Shown here: piece by piece, positions 14,532 to 23,133 of the stretch
Position numbering within the stretch: the stretch's first letter is position 1
Layout: every line of letters starts with the position of its first letter
Assembly (NCBI RefSeq): GCF_003432075.1
Contig: NZ_QWBU01000010.1
Location: 1 to 64,000, forward strand
DNA: 64,000 bases
Source: Shinella sp. WSJ-2
GTDB taxonomy: Bacteria > Pseudomonadota > Alphaproteobacteria > Rhizobiales > Rhizobiaceae
Direction of reading: 5' to 3'
Program-made: the position numbers and the translations under genes
The notes under the pieces: model-generated
What the model was told of the DNA's origin: nothing
Seen by the model: the letters and a program-made list of their open reading frames with translations, nothing else
Databases searched by the model: none

Positions 14532-16088
14532 ATGCAGAGCGGCATCCATCACATCACGGGGATTACCCGGAAAATCCAGGCGAACGTCGATTTCTACGCG
14601 GGCTTCCTGGGCCTGAAACTCGTCAAGCGCACGGCCGGCTTCGAAGACGCCGACCAGCTTCACCTCTTCTATGGCGACGCGGCCGCCAGCCCCGGTTCGC
14701 TGGTCACCTTTCTGGCCTGGGAGGATGGTTCTCCCGGCCGGGTTGGCCTCGGTCAGCCCGCCGAGATCGCCTTTGCGATCCAGCCGGAGGCGATCGGCTT
14801 CTGGCTGACGCGCGCCTTGACGAAGAATATCGCCATGAGCGGTCCCGCGCAGGAGTTCGGCGAGCCCGTGCTCCGGCTGAAGGATCCAGATGGCATCATC
14901 GTCAAGCTGGTCGGCGAGGCAGGCGTGAAAGGCCCGGCGCCGCATGTCACGAAGGAGATCGCGGCCACGGATGCCATTCAGCGCATCCGCGGTGCGACGA
15001 TCTTTTCGGAGAAGCCGGCGGAGACGGCGGCCTTCATCGGCAGCCATTTCGGCTTCCGGGCGGTCGCCGAGGCAAACGGCATCAAACGGCTGGCCGGTGA
15101 TGCCGGCGATATCCTTGATATCCGTGATGCCAGCGGTTTCTGGACCTCGGCGCCCGGCACAGGAACGATCGACCATATCGCGCTGCGTGCGCCGGATCGG
15201 GCGGCCGTCGAGGCTGTTGCCGAAAGGCTGGCGGCGGACGATGCGGGCGACATGAACATGCACGACCGCACCTACTTCTACTCGCTCTATGTACGAGAAC
15301 CCGGCGGCTCGCTTGTCGAATATGCGACCGACGGTCCCGGCATGACGATCGACGAAACCCTGGAGACGCTGGGCACCACGCTCTTCGTCCCGAAGCATTT
15401 CGGTGCCGATCCGGCGGATGTCCGGGCGCGCCTTCCGCAGTTTTCCTTGCCAGGAGAAGAAAGAACGACCGAACGAGACCTGCCTTTCATTCACCGGGTG
15501 CATCGCCCGGAAACCCCTGACGGCACCGCGATCGTGCTGCTGCATGGCACCGGCGGCAACGAGACGAGCCTTCTGCCGTTTGGCGCACGATTGGCGCCGG
15601 GTGCAGTGCTGCTCAGCCCCCGTGGCCGCAGCGCGGACGAAGGCTATCCGCGCTTCTTCCGCCGCATCACCGCGACGACCTTCGACCAGAAGGACATTGT
15701 CGGCGAGGCGGAGGCCTTTGCGGCCTTCATGGAAGGGGCGAATGCGGCCTACGGGCTCGACCCGGCAAAAACGCTGTTCGTCGGCTATTCCAACGGTGCA
15801 AACATGATCGGCGCCGTCATGCTGCTGCATCCCGGCATTATCCGCAACGCGGTGCTGCTGCGCGGCATGAATGTGCTGGAAAACGCGCCGGCGGCCGATC
15901 TCTCCGGCGTCAATGTGCTGATGGTCTCGGGCCAGTCCGACCCCTACGGCCGCTTCGCCGGGGAGCTCGAGTCGCTGCTCAAGACATCGGGTGCGACGGT
16001 CGAAAGCACGTTGCTGGCCGCCGGTCACGACATCGGCACGGCCGATCTCGAACTGGCCAAGGCCTACAAGGAGCGCATCATCGGCTGA
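14532..16088 (+). CDS. Fused VOC ring-cleaving dioxygenase and alpha/beta hydrolase (MhqO-MhqD-like)
   Basis: A 518-residue two-part protein. Residues 1 to about 280 are two vicinal-oxygen-chelate modules (IHHITGITRKIQANVDFY; second module from about 150) resembling MhqO/LinE-type extradiol (hydroquinone/catechol) dioxygenases, with metal ligands in GIHHIT and IDHIALR and a Glu in SLVEYATDGPG. Residues from about 310 to 518 are an alpha/beta hydrolase of the MhqD/carboxylesterase type with Ser420 (GYSNG), Asp470 (QSDPYG) and His499 (AGHDIG) as a complete triad. In Bacillus the equivalent MhqO and MhqD are separate proteins used against quinone-like electrophiles. AGGAGGT before 14532 decides the start. 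The convergent neighbours, an FMN reductase and another VOC dioxygenase, complete the set. Confidence 0.85.
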   Translation: MQSGIHHITGITRKIQANVDFYAGFLGLKLVKRTAGFEDADQLHLFYGDAAASPGSLVTFLAWEDGSPGRVGLGQPAEIAFAIQPEAIGFWLTRALTKNIAMSGPAQEFGEPVLRLKDPDGIIVKLVGEAGVKGPAPHVTKEIAATDAIQRIRGATIFSEKPAETAAFIGSHFGFRAVAEANGIKRLAGDAGDILDIRDASGFWTSAPGTGTIDHIALRAPDRAAVEAVAERLAADDAGDMNMHDRTYFYSLYVREPGGSLVEYATDGPGMTIDETLETLGTTLFVPKHFGADPADVRARLPQFSLPGEERTTERDLPFIHRVHRPETPDGTAIVLLHGTGGNETSLLPFGARLAPGAVLLSPRGRSADEGYPRFFRRITATTFDQKDIVGEAEAFAAFMEGANAAYGLDPAKTLFVGYSNGANMIGAVMLLHPGIIRNAVLLRGMNVLENAPAADLSGVNVLMVSGQSDPYGRFAGELESLLKTSGATVESTLLAAGHDIGTADLELAKAYKERIIG

Positions 16089-16107
16089 TGCCGGTGATGG
16101 CAAAAGA

Positions 16108-16143
16108 AAAAAGGGGGCGCACCGCAAGGTACGCCCCCTTTTT
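16108..16143. terminator. Bidirectional terminator between convergent genes
   Basis: An 11-bp stem (GGGGGCGCACC / GGTACGCCCCC, one mismatch) with a GCAA tetraloop, flanked by A-run and T-run, ends both the fusion gene and the FMN reductase gene. Confidence 0.9.
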
Positions 16144-16155
16144 CACATCATTGGA

Positions 16156-16713
16156 TTATCGGGTGTAGTTCGCCACGAAGGCCGCGAAGCCGGAAACGAA
16201 ATCGCGCAGCTTCTTCTCCGTCGCGTCATCGACAATCGTGCCATCGGCAATGACCGAGCCGGCGCGCGAAACCATCAGCTTGGCGCCGAACCACGGCACC
16301 GTGCCAAGCGTGCGCATGATCGGCAGCCAGGCTTCCTGCGATAGCAGCGTGCCGAAATTGCCCGGGGACGCGCCGGTAATGGCGAAAGGTTTATTGCCGA
16401 AGACGCGGGCGATATCGGAGGAGGGGCGGCTCATCCAGTCGATGGCGTTCTTGAAGACGCCGGGAATGCCGTTGTTGTATTCCGGCGTGAAGAGAATGAC
16501 GCCATCGGCGTCGGCGACGAGGTCCTTCAGGCGCGTCACGGCATCAGGGATGCCTTCCGCGGCTTCCACGTCGCCGTCGTAAAGCGGAATTCCGCGGATC
16601 GAGCCTTCTACAACTTCCACGCCGTCGGGCGCCATGGCCAGCGCGGCGTGCAGGAGCGCGGTGTTGAAGGAGGCCTTGCGCAGGCTGCCCGAGATAAGGA
16701 CGAGTTTCGTCAT
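16156..16713 (-). CDS. NADPH-dependent FMN reductase / quinone reductase family protein
   Basis: A 185-residue flavodoxin-fold reductase. The phosphate-binding loop GSLRKASFN (9-17) binds FMN phosphate, and FTPEYNNGIPGVFKNAIDW is the family's isoalloxazine-binding and dimer-contact region. Relatives include ChrR and azo/quinone reductases that reduce quinones by two electrons using NAD(P)H. It lies between two ring-cleaving dioxygenase genes, matching the reductase role of MhqN/AzoR-type enzymes in quinone detoxification, although the family differs. It shares the minus strand with the VOC gene upstream, but a terminator separates them, so it probably has its own promoter in the 70-bp gap or is reached by read-through. 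Confidence 0.85.
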   Translation of the reverse strand: MTKLVLISGSLRKASFNTALLHAALAMAPDGVEVVEGSIRGIPLYDGDVEAAEGIPDAVTRLKDLVADADGVILFTPEYNNGIPGVFKNAIDWMSRPSSDIARVFGNKPFAITGASPGNFGTLLSQEAWLPIMRTLGTVPWFGAKLMVSRAGSVIADGTIVDDATEKKLRDFVSGFAAFVANYTR

Positions 16714-16737
16714 GTCGTTTCTCCGTTTTCAGACATC

Positions 16738-16774
16738 AAAAACCCCGGCGGACGGTGTGTCACGCCGGGGTTTC
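16738..16774 (-). terminator. Terminator after the second VOC dioxygenase gene
   Basis: On the minus strand an 8-bp stem (CCCCGGCG / CGCCGGGG) with a 12-nt loop is followed by TTTTTGATG. It lies between the VOC gene stop and the FMN reductase start. Confidence 0.8.
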
Positions 16775-16783
16775 GCTAAGTGG

Positions 16784-17737
16784 TTAAGCGAGCGGCTTCA
16801 GCCTGGCCTCGATCTGCGCCCGGCGCGGCTCCAGGAAGGGCGGCAGCGACAGGCTTTCGCCGAGTGTCTCCATCGGCTCGTCCACGGCAAAGCCGGGACC
16901 GTCGGTGGCGATCTCGAACAGGATGCCGTTCGGCTCGCGGAAATAGAGCGAGCGGAAGTAGAAGCGCTCGACCTCGCCGCTGGAAGGCAGGCGGAAGCCG
17001 CGCAGGCGCTCCGTCCAGGCATGCAGCGCTTCCACATCGGGGGCGCGGAAGGCGACGTGGTGCACGGCGCCCGCACCCTGATGGGCGGCCGGCAGGTCCG
17101 GTTCGACGGCGACATGCAGCTCGGCTGCCGGGCCGCCTTCGCCCATCGAGAAGACATGAACTTCGCCTTCGCCATCCGGGTTCGGATAGGTCGAGGTCTG
17201 CGTCATGTTCATCACATGGACGAGCACCGTCTCCGTGTTGCGGATGTCGGGCACGCTGAGCGTGATCGGGCCGAGGCCCTTGATCTGGTGCTCGGCCGGA
17301 ACCGGGCTCTTGTCCCAGGGGTTGGAGGGCGCGCCGGCATTGTCGACCGTCAGGCGGAAACGCTGGCCCTCGTCATCTTCGAAATCGAGCGTGGCACGAC
17401 CGCCGATCTCCCTGATGTCGCCGGCCTTGACCTTCTCCTCGGCAAAGCGGGCCTTCCACCATTCGAGCGTGGAAAGGGCCGCGACGCGCAGGCCCGTGCG
17501 GGAAACGCTGTGCGTACCGCGCCGCTCGTGGCCGACCGGCCAGTCGAAAAAGGTGAGGTCCGAGCCGGGCGAGGCAAGCCCGTCGGCATAGAACAGATGA
17601 TAGGCGCTGGTATCGTCCTGGTTCACGGTCTTCTTGACGAGGCGCAGGCCGAGGACCTGGGTGTAGAAGCGCAGGTTCTCCGCCGCGTTGGCGGTGATCG
17701 CGGTCAGATGGTGGATGCCGGTAAGCTGAAGGGTCAT
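16784..17737 (-). CDS. VOC-family ring-cleaving dioxygenase (MhqO/MhqA-like)
   Basis: A 317-residue extradiol-type dioxygenase with two VOC modules. The N-terminus [25 protein letters not shown] and YHLFYADG are hallmark segments of the MhqO subgroup, which opens hydroquinone or catechol rings. Metal ligands are His in GIHH, His in VHHVAFR and Glu in [18 protein letters not shown] precedes the ATG at 17737; a longer in-frame extension to 17911 has poor composition and is rejected. It is the unfused counterpart of the N-terminal half of the protein at 14532. A perfect 8-bp hairpin (17775-17794) sits about 40 nt upstream in its leader. The closest named function is quinone detoxification; the natural substrate is unknown. 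Confidence 0.85.
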   Translation of the reverse strand: MTLQLTGIHHLTAITANAAENLRFYTQVLGLRLVKKTVNQDDTSAYHLFYADGLASPGSDLTFFDWPVGHERRGTHSVSRTGLRVAALSTLEWWKARFAEEKVKAGDIREIGGRATLDFEDDEGQRFRLTVDNAGAPSNPWDKSPVPAEHQIKGLGPITLSVPDIRNTETVLVHVMNMTQTSTYPNPDGEGEVHVFSMGEGGPAAELHVAVEPDLPAAHQGAGAVHHVAFRAPDVEALHAWTERLRGFRLPSSGEVERFYFRSLYFREPNGILFEIATDGPGFAVDEPMETLGESLSLPPFLEPRRAQIEARLKPLA

Positions 17738-18115
17738 GGCAAACTCCTCCCCGGAGACGTCCGGGATGTTCGTGCGGCCCCGCCGTCGGGGCCGTCTGTT
17801 GAAGCGAATATCGCCCCTTGCCTGCACTGCCGGAAGACCGGGGGCGGCGAACGGATTGTTCACTTTTTCTGAACGACGCGCGCCTTTCGCCAAAACTCGT
17901 TTGCGCGCCATGCCTTCATTCGTCCCAGCAACAGCGTTTTACCCACCCGTTCTGTTCCCACTGGCGTTCATTCGAATTTTATCGATTCATAAACCAGCAT
18001 GCGCTTACGCTGCCCGCCTGCGAAATGATTTCGTCCCTGTTCCGCCGCGCCGCCGGCATGTCCCGCGATTTTTGAGCCATTGCCGGCGCGTTCCGCGCCC
18101 TTCAGGAGACGTTTC
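17738..18115. other. Divergent promoter region with a GC-rich hairpin
   Basis: This gap between the VOC gene (minus) and the chemoreceptor gene (plus) holds a perfect 8-bp stem, CGGCCCCG/CGGGGCCG, with a CCGT loop at 17775-17794. No T-run follows on either strand, so it is unlikely to be a terminator and may be a leader structure or protein site. I see no gene in the rest. Confidence 0.4.
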
Positions 18116-20440
18116 ATGCTGCCAAAGACTGCGACTGCCCGAAACATGTTCGCCATCGTGGCGGCAGGCGTTGCGACGACCGTGGCGACGGCGGGTATTT
18201 TGCTCTGGCTCTCCTACCACGCGGTGCAGGAGCGTTCGGTTTCCGAGATGGTCAATGCGGCACAGGCGAGCGCCGGCAAGGTGGAGACGACCTTCGCCGG
18301 AGTGAAGGCACTGAGCTGGAACATGCGTTCCGTGCTCTTTGCAATGAAAAAGGACGAGGTGCCGAGCCGCGAGGCGTTCAACGCGATGATGGACCGGTTG
18401 CTGACGGAAAACCCGATCGCTGTCGGCGTCTATACGGCTTGGGAGCCGAACGCCTTCGACGGCAAGGACGCCGACTATAGCGGGAAGCCCGGCCATGATG
18501 CGAGCGGCCGCTATATTCCCTATACGATCCGGGCGAACGGCGGCACGACGATCGAGGCGCTGGTCGATTACGACAAGCCGGGTCCGGGCGACTATTACCA
18601 AGTGCCGAAGAGCACCGGCAAGGATTACCTCTCCGAGCCCTATCAGTATAATGTCGGCGGCAAGGATACGATGATGACGTCCTTCGTGGTGCCGCTGATG
18701 TTCGATGGCACCTTCAAGGGTATGGCCGGCACCGACATTGCGCTCGATGCGCTTGCAGCCGATATCGCCAAGCTGAAGCCACTCGGCGAAGGCTACGTTG
18801 CGCTCTTGAGCGCCGGCGGCAGCGTCATCAGCCACCCCGATAAGGCGGCACTCGGCAAGTCGCTAAAGGATTCGGGCCTTGATGCGGCCGCCTGGCAGCA
18901 GCTGATCGACAATCCCGGCAAGGCCTTCGAGCTGACGGATGCCAGCGGCATTGCCTCCATGGCGGTTGCCGTGCCGGTCAATGTGAACCCTGGTTCCATC
19001 TGGTATGCCGTCGTCTCGGTGCCGAAGTCTGTTCTGTTCGCCAGCCTTTCGACGCTGGCCATCACCTCCATCATCGTCAGCGCGATTGCGACCGGTTTGA
19101 TGATCATCGTCGGCTGGCTGCTCGCCACGCGCTTCCGCAAGCGTCTTGCCACCGTCATCTCCGCCACCAGCGAGATCGCCCGTGGCCGCACGGATGTCGA
19201 TCTCTCGGAATCCGCGCGTCAGGACGAAATCGGCGAAATGGCCCGTTCGCTGGCCGTGCTGCGCGATGCGACGCTCGCCAAGATCCGCCTTGAGGGCGAG
19301 GCGGAGCAGAACCGCGCGCTTTCGGAAGACGAACGCCGTCAGCGCGCCGAGCAAGCCGCCGAACAGGAACGCCAGACACGCCAGGCCGTCGAAGCGCTTG
19401 CCGATGGTCTCCAGCGGCTGGCCGATGGCGATATGACCCACCGTATCGACAGCGCCTTTGCCGGTTCGCTCGATGAGGTGCGTCAGGATTTCAACGCGTC
19501 CGTCGAGAAGCTGCAGGCGGCGCTCCGTTCGGTTGGCGGCAATGCCAATGCCATTCAGGCGGGCTCGGCGGAAATCCGTTCGGCCTCCGACGATCTCGCC
19601 AAACGCACCGAGCAGCAGGCGGCCTCCGTCGAGGAGACGGCGGCAGCCCTGGAGGAGATCACCACCTCGCTCAAGGACGCCACCAAGCGGGCGGAAGACG
19701 CCGGCCAGTTGGTCGAGCGCACCCGACTGGGCGCCGAAAAGTCGGGCGAGGTCGTGCGCCGCGCCGTCACGGCGATGAGCGGCATCGAGACCTCCTCGCG
19801 CGAAATCTCCAACATCATCGGCGTGATCGACGAAATCGCCTTCCAGACCAACCTGCTGGCGCTAAATGCGGGTGTCGAGGCCGCCCGCGCGGGCGAGGCC
19901 GGAAAGGGCTTTGCTGTCGTGGCCCAGGAGGTACGCGAGCTTGCCCAACGTTCGGCCAATGCCGCCAAGGAGATCAAGGCGCTCATCACCAAGTCGGGCG
20001 AGCAGGTCAATCTCGGCGTTACGCTGGTTGGCGAGACCGGCTCGGCGCTCACGGAAATCGTTGATCAGGTTCAGGAAATCGACCAGAACGTTGCCGCCAT
20101 CGTACGTTCTGCCCGGGAGCAGTCGACGGGCCTGCACGAGATCAGCGCCGCGGTGAACGCAATCGATCAGGGCACGCAGAAGAATGCGGCGATGGTCGAG
20201 GAGCAGACGGCGGCAAGCCATGCGCTCGCAACCGAGGCCTCGGCGCTCAATACGCTGCTGGCGCAGTTCCGCCTTGGGACCAGTAGTACGGCTTCGCGCC
20301 CGGTCGTCGCTTCGGCTGCCGAGCATCGTCCGGCCGCGTCCGGCGCCCGTGCGCTCGGTAACAAGCTCAACCGCGCCTTCGGCGGCGGGCAGGCCGCCAC
20401 GGCCAGCGCGGCGGCGGTACAGGACTGGGAAGAATTCTGA
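18116..20440 (+). CDS. Methyl-accepting chemotaxis protein with dCache-like sensor and CheR-tether tail
   Basis: A 774-residue chemoreceptor. One transmembrane helix near the N-terminus (about 10-32) and one at about 304-336 enclose a periplasmic domain of about 270 residues of Cache type (VYTAWEPNAFDGKDAD, a YIPYTIRANGG segment and MAGTDIALDAL in the distal module). HAMP domains follow, with a helical linker, and the signalling hairpin tip EIAFQTNLLALNAGVEAARAG lies at about 571-612. The C-terminus ends QDWEEF, a W-x-x-F tail like the CheR/CheB tethering pentapeptide of long receptors. AGGAGA before 18116 decides the start. Cache receptors commonly sense amino or organic acids; no che gene is nearby. 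A terminator follows. Confidence 0.9.
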   Translation: MLPKTATARNMFAIVAAGVATTVATAGILLWLSYHAVQERSVSEMVNAAQASAGKVETTFAGVKALSWNMRSVLFAMKKDEVPSREAFNAMMDRLLTENPIAVGVYTAWEPNAFDGKDADYSGKPGHDASGRYIPYTIRANGGTTIEALVDYDKPGPGDYYQVPKSTGKDYLSEPYQYNVGGKDTMMTSFVVPLMFDGTFKGMAGTDIALDALAADIAKLKPLGEGYVALLSAGGSVISHPDKAALGKSLKDSGLDAAAWQQLIDNPGKAFELTDASGIASMAVAVPVNVNPGSIWYAVVSVPKSVLFASLSTLAITSIIVSAIATGLMIIVGWLLATRFRKRLATVISATSEIARGRTDVDLSESARQDEIGEMARSLAVLRDATLAKIRLEGEAEQNRALSEDERRQRAEQAAEQERQTRQAVEALADGLQRLADGDMTHRIDSAFAGSLDEVRQDFNASVEKLQAALRSVGGNANAIQAGSAEIRSASDDLAKRTEQQAASVEETAAALEEITTSLKDATKRAEDAGQLVERTRLGAEKSGEVVRRAVTAMSGIETSSREISNIIGVIDEIAFQTNLLALNAGVEAARAGEAGKGFAVVAQEVRELAQRSANAAKEIKALITKSGEQVNLGVTLVGETGSALTEIVDQVQEIDQNVAAIVRSAREQSTGLHEISAAVNAIDQGTQKNAAMVEEQTAASHALATEASALNTLLAQFRLGTSSTASRPVVASAAEHRPAASGARALGNKLNRAFGGGQAATASAAAVQDWEEF

Positions 20441-20465
20441 GATTTCCCCTGGGGCTGAGGGGAAG

Positions 20466-20497
20466 GGCGGTCCGGTGACGGGCCGCCTTTTTGTTTT
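20466..20497 (+). terminator. Rho-independent terminator of the chemoreceptor gene
   Basis: An 8-bp stem (GGCGGTCC / GGGCCGCC with one G-T pair) is followed by TTTTTGTTTT. Confidence 0.85.
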
Positions 20498-20628
20498 GCG
20501 GCAGAGCCGCGCAATTTTTGTGCGTTGCCCACGAATTGCACAGGTTGCGACGGCCGTTTTGGATGTTCCATGATTTAGAGATTACTTTAGTAATATGAAA
20601 TCACTTTTGAATCCGGATTCTCTCGGGT

Positions 20629-20644
20629 TGGCACGCTTCCTGCT
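20629..20644 (+). promoter_or_regulatory. Sigma-54 (RpoN) promoter candidate
   Basis: TGGCACG-CTTC-CTGCT has the -24 GG (20630-20631) and -12 GC (20642-20643) dinucleotides exactly 12 nt apart, matching TGGCACG-N4-TTGC except for one T. Transcription would start near 20655. An ATTACT-TT-AGTAAT dyad (20581-20594) lies just upstream and a TGTGC-N14-GCACA dyad at about 20520-20544; either could be an activator site. The first downstream gene is about 340 bp away. Confidence 0.55.
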
Positions 20645-20649
20645 TATTA

Positions 20650-20765
20650 TTGGACAGGTCCAGAGGGGACCGAAGAGAAGCGTCCAACGAATGATGCTCC
20701 GATAAAGCCGCTGTGCTGCACGCTAGAAACCAGTCGGTTTTTAAGGCAGCCGGCGGCTTTGTTGT
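20650..20765 (+). ncRNA. Possible structured leader or small RNA from the sigma-54 promoter
   Basis: From the predicted start, TTGGAC (20650-20655) can pair with GTCCAA (20682-20687), enclosing a GGTCC/GGACC hairpin (20657-20671). Further on, AAACC-AGTC-GGTTT followed by TTAA gives a weak terminator-like element near 20728-20743, and AAAGCCGC (20704-20711) can pair with GCGGCTTT (20753-20760). No known RNA family was recognised. It could be a discrete small RNA or the 5' leader of the RND operon. Confidence 0.35.
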
Positions 20766-20992
20766 TTCGGCGCGGTGTCGTCTTCGAGCCGTTGCGGTAT
20801 GCTAGCCTGCTGAAAAATATGATTTATTATATTTTCTTGTCGCCGCGCGTTGCCGGTTGGCTTTTTTCCTGAACTTCGCCACACTCGGTCGGGCTGGCGC
20901 AACGCTTGATGGTGTCGAGGCTTGCCAGTCTGATCTTCGCGATATAATGAGGACCCATATTAAATGGGTTTTCTGCAAAGCTGGAGGCGACG

Positions 20993-22063
20993 ATGACCCG
21001 ATCGGGCAGAATGATGCTGGGAGCCCTGTTGCTGTCTGCCGCCGCCGCGCCGGCTTGGGCCGATGGGTTGGCGCGGCCGGTGCGCATCGCGCCGGTGCAT
21101 TTCGAGGAACGTGAGCAATCGGTCACGATCACGGGTGAGGTCGTTGCACGGGTGGAGACGGATCTGTCCTTCCGCGTCGGTGGACGCATCACCGGCTGGT
21201 TCGTCGATGTCGGCAGCGCAGTGAAGGAAGGTCAGATTCTGGCCCGGCTCGACCCCGAAGAGCAGAAGGCGGATGTCGAGGCGGCGGAAGCCGGCGTGCG
21301 CGCTGCGGATGCCCAGCTCAAGCTTGCCCGCGCCAATTTTGACCGCCAGAAATCCCTTCTGAACGACGGCATCAGCACGCGGCGGGATTTCGACGATGCC
21401 GAAACGGCCTTGCGCACTGCCGAGAGCGCCCGCGAATCGGCGATCGCCCAGCGCGACACGGCCAAGGATGTGCTCTCCTACACCGAGCTGCGCGCACCGA
21501 CGGACGGGATCGTCACCGCGCGTCTTGCCGAGACCGGCCAAGTGGCGCAGGCGGCGCAGACCATGTTCACCATCGCCGATACCGGCCCGCGCGACGCCGT
21601 CTTCGATGTCTATGAATCGCTGTTCTTCGCTCAGCCGGCCAAGGACGGCGTGATCGTGACCCTGCTCAGCGACGACAGGGTGCGCACGACGGGCAATGTG
21701 CGCGAGGTCTCGCCGACCATTGACACGCAGACCGGCACGGTGCGCGTGAAGATCGCCATGGACCGGACGCCGCCGGAAATGACGCTTGGCGCCTCGGTCG
21801 TCGGTGTCGGGGCGCTGGCACCGCGGCGCGTGGCCGTCGTGCCATGGCAGGCGCTGTCAGGCGTGGCGGGCAAGCCGGCGCTCTGGGTGGTCGACAAGGC
21901 GAAGAACACCGTCAGCCTCCGCCCTGTCCAGGTTTTGTCCTTCGAAACCGGCTCGGCGCTGGTTCTCGACGGTGTCGAGGAGGGCGAGACCTATGTCGCC
22001 GACGGCACCAAGCTGTTACGCCCCGGCCAGACCGTGACCGCCCTCGAAGGAGCCGCCCAATGA
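20993..22063 (+). CDS. RND efflux periplasmic adaptor (first of two)
   Basis: A 356-residue membrane-fusion protein. A signal peptide (TRSGRMMLGALLLSAAAAPAWA) precedes the mature start DGLARPVRI. The lipoyl half-motifs flank a helical hairpin (VARVETDLSFRVGGRI and LSYTELRAPTDGIV), with the beta-barrel and membrane-proximal domains after them. The adaptor bridges the inner-membrane permease and an outer-membrane duct. GGAGG lies before the ATG. Its stop overlaps the start of the next adaptor (ATGA), so the three genes 20993-26213 form one translationally coupled operon. Two adaptors with one permease recall TriABC-type systems. There is no adjacent regulator or outer-membrane factor. Confidence 0.9.
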   Translation: MTRSGRMMLGALLLSAAAAPAWADGLARPVRIAPVHFEEREQSVTITGEVVARVETDLSFRVGGRITGWFVDVGSAVKEGQILARLDPEEQKADVEAAEAGVRAADAQLKLARANFDRQKSLLNDGISTRRDFDDAETALRTAESARESAIAQRDTAKDVLSYTELRAPTDGIVTARLAETGQVAQAAQTMFTIADTGPRDAVFDVYESLFFAQPAKDGVIVTLLSDDRVRTTGNVREVSPTIDTQTGTVRVKIAMDRTPPEMTLGASVVGVGALAPRRVAVVPWQALSGVAGKPALWVVDKAKNTVSLRPVQVLSFETGSALVLDGVEEGETYVADGTKLLRPGQTVTALEGAAQ

Positions 22064-23133
22064 GGACGCCCGTCCCGCTCGCCTTTGCTCTCGCCGCCGC
22101 TCTGGCGCTTTCTGCCTGCAAGAAAGAAGAGGAAGTCGCCGCGCCACCACGACCGGTGCTCTCCGTCGTCGTAACGCCGACCGCGCTGCCTGGTACGCGC
22201 TTTGCCGGCACGGTCCAGGCGAAAGTGCAGGCGGCCCTCGGTTCGCGTGTCGCCGGTCGGCTCGTGTCGCGCTCCGTGCATGTCGGCGATCTCGTGAAGA
22301 AGGGCGATGTGCTCGCCGTGCTCGACGCGACGGCCTATGAATTGGCGGTCCGCTCGGCGCGCGCGGAGCTTTCCAGCGCCGAGGCGACGCTTGCGAGCGC
22401 CGTCGCCAGCGAGGAGCGGCAGAAGACGCTACTGCAATCCAATGCTGCGGCGAAAGCAGCCGTCGAAAGCGCCGAGCAATCGCGGGAGGCGGCCGACGCA
22501 GGCCTCATTCGAGCTCGCACGGCGCTGGTGAAGGCCGAGGAGCAGCTCTCCTACACGCGAATCGAGGCCGAATTCGACGGCGTGGTCATCGCAACGGGCG
22601 CCGAGGTCGGTCAGACCGTTTCGCCTGGCGAGGCCATCGTCACGGTCGCCCGCCCGGAAGAACGCGACGCCGTCGTCGATATCCCTGAAACCGCGGAAAC
22701 CATAGCGATGGGAAGCCGCTTTACGGTGTCGCTGCAAATCAACCCTGCCGTCACCGTTAAGGGCAAGGTGCGTGAGGTCGCGCCGTCGGCCGATGCCGTC
22801 ACGCGCACGCGCCGGGTCAAGATCGCGCTCGACAACCCGCCGGATACGGTGCGGCTCGGCACGACGATCACGGCGGAACTGGAAGGCCCGAACCTGACGG
22901 CGATCCTGGTGCCGGAAACGGCCGTGCTGGAAAAGGACGGCAAGCCGTATGTCTGGCTGGTCGATGCAGCCAAGGGCGAGGTGCATCTCGCCGCCATCGA
23001 GACGGGTGCCGTGGCCGGCCGCTATGTGCCGGTTGCCAAGGGGCTGAAGGACGGCGACCGTGTCGTCACCGCCGGGGTGCACAGCCTCGAAGAGGGCCAG
23101 AAAGTGAAGATCGAAGACGAGGCAAGCCTATGA
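22060..23133 (+). CDS. RND efflux periplasmic adaptor lipoprotein (second of two)
   Basis: A 357-residue adaptor with a lipoprotein signal peptide (lipobox ALSAC, Cys at about residue 20, followed by KKEEE), so it should be lipid-anchored to the inner membrane, unlike the first adaptor, which seems soluble. The lipoyl halves are VQAALGSRVAGRLV and LSYTRIEAEFDGVV, with about 80 residues of helical hairpin between them. The ATG overlaps the preceding stop and the stop overlaps the permease ATG. The longer open frame starting at 21844 overlaps the first adaptor and is not used. Two different adaptors may form a hexamer of alternating subunits, as proposed for TriA/TriB. Confidence 0.9.
   Translation: MRTPVPLAFALAAALALSACKKEEEVAAPPRPVLSVVVTPTALPGTRFAGTVQAKVQAALGSRVAGRLVSRSVHVGDLVKKGDVLAVLDATAYELAVRSARAELSSAEATLASAVASEERQKTLLQSNAAAKAAVESAEQSREAADAGLIRARTALVKAEEQLSYTRIEAEFDGVVIATGAEVGQTVSPGEAIVTVARPEERDAVVDIPETAETIAMGSRFTVSLQINPAVTVKGKVREVAPSADAVTRTRRVKIALDNPPDTVRLGTTITAELEGPNLTAILVPETAVLEKDGKPYVWLVDAAKGEVHLAAIETGAVAGRYVPVAKGLKDGDRVVTAGVHSLEEGQKVKIEDEASL

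Noticed and set aside
14466-16127. Minus-strand 553-codon open frame
   Set aside because: Antisense to the VOC-hydrolase fusion, which has complete catalytic motifs.
20650-20690. ANTAR-type nitrate leader motif
   Set aside because: The paired hexaloop structure with fixed A and G positions could not be laid out cleanly, and no nitrate gene is downstream.
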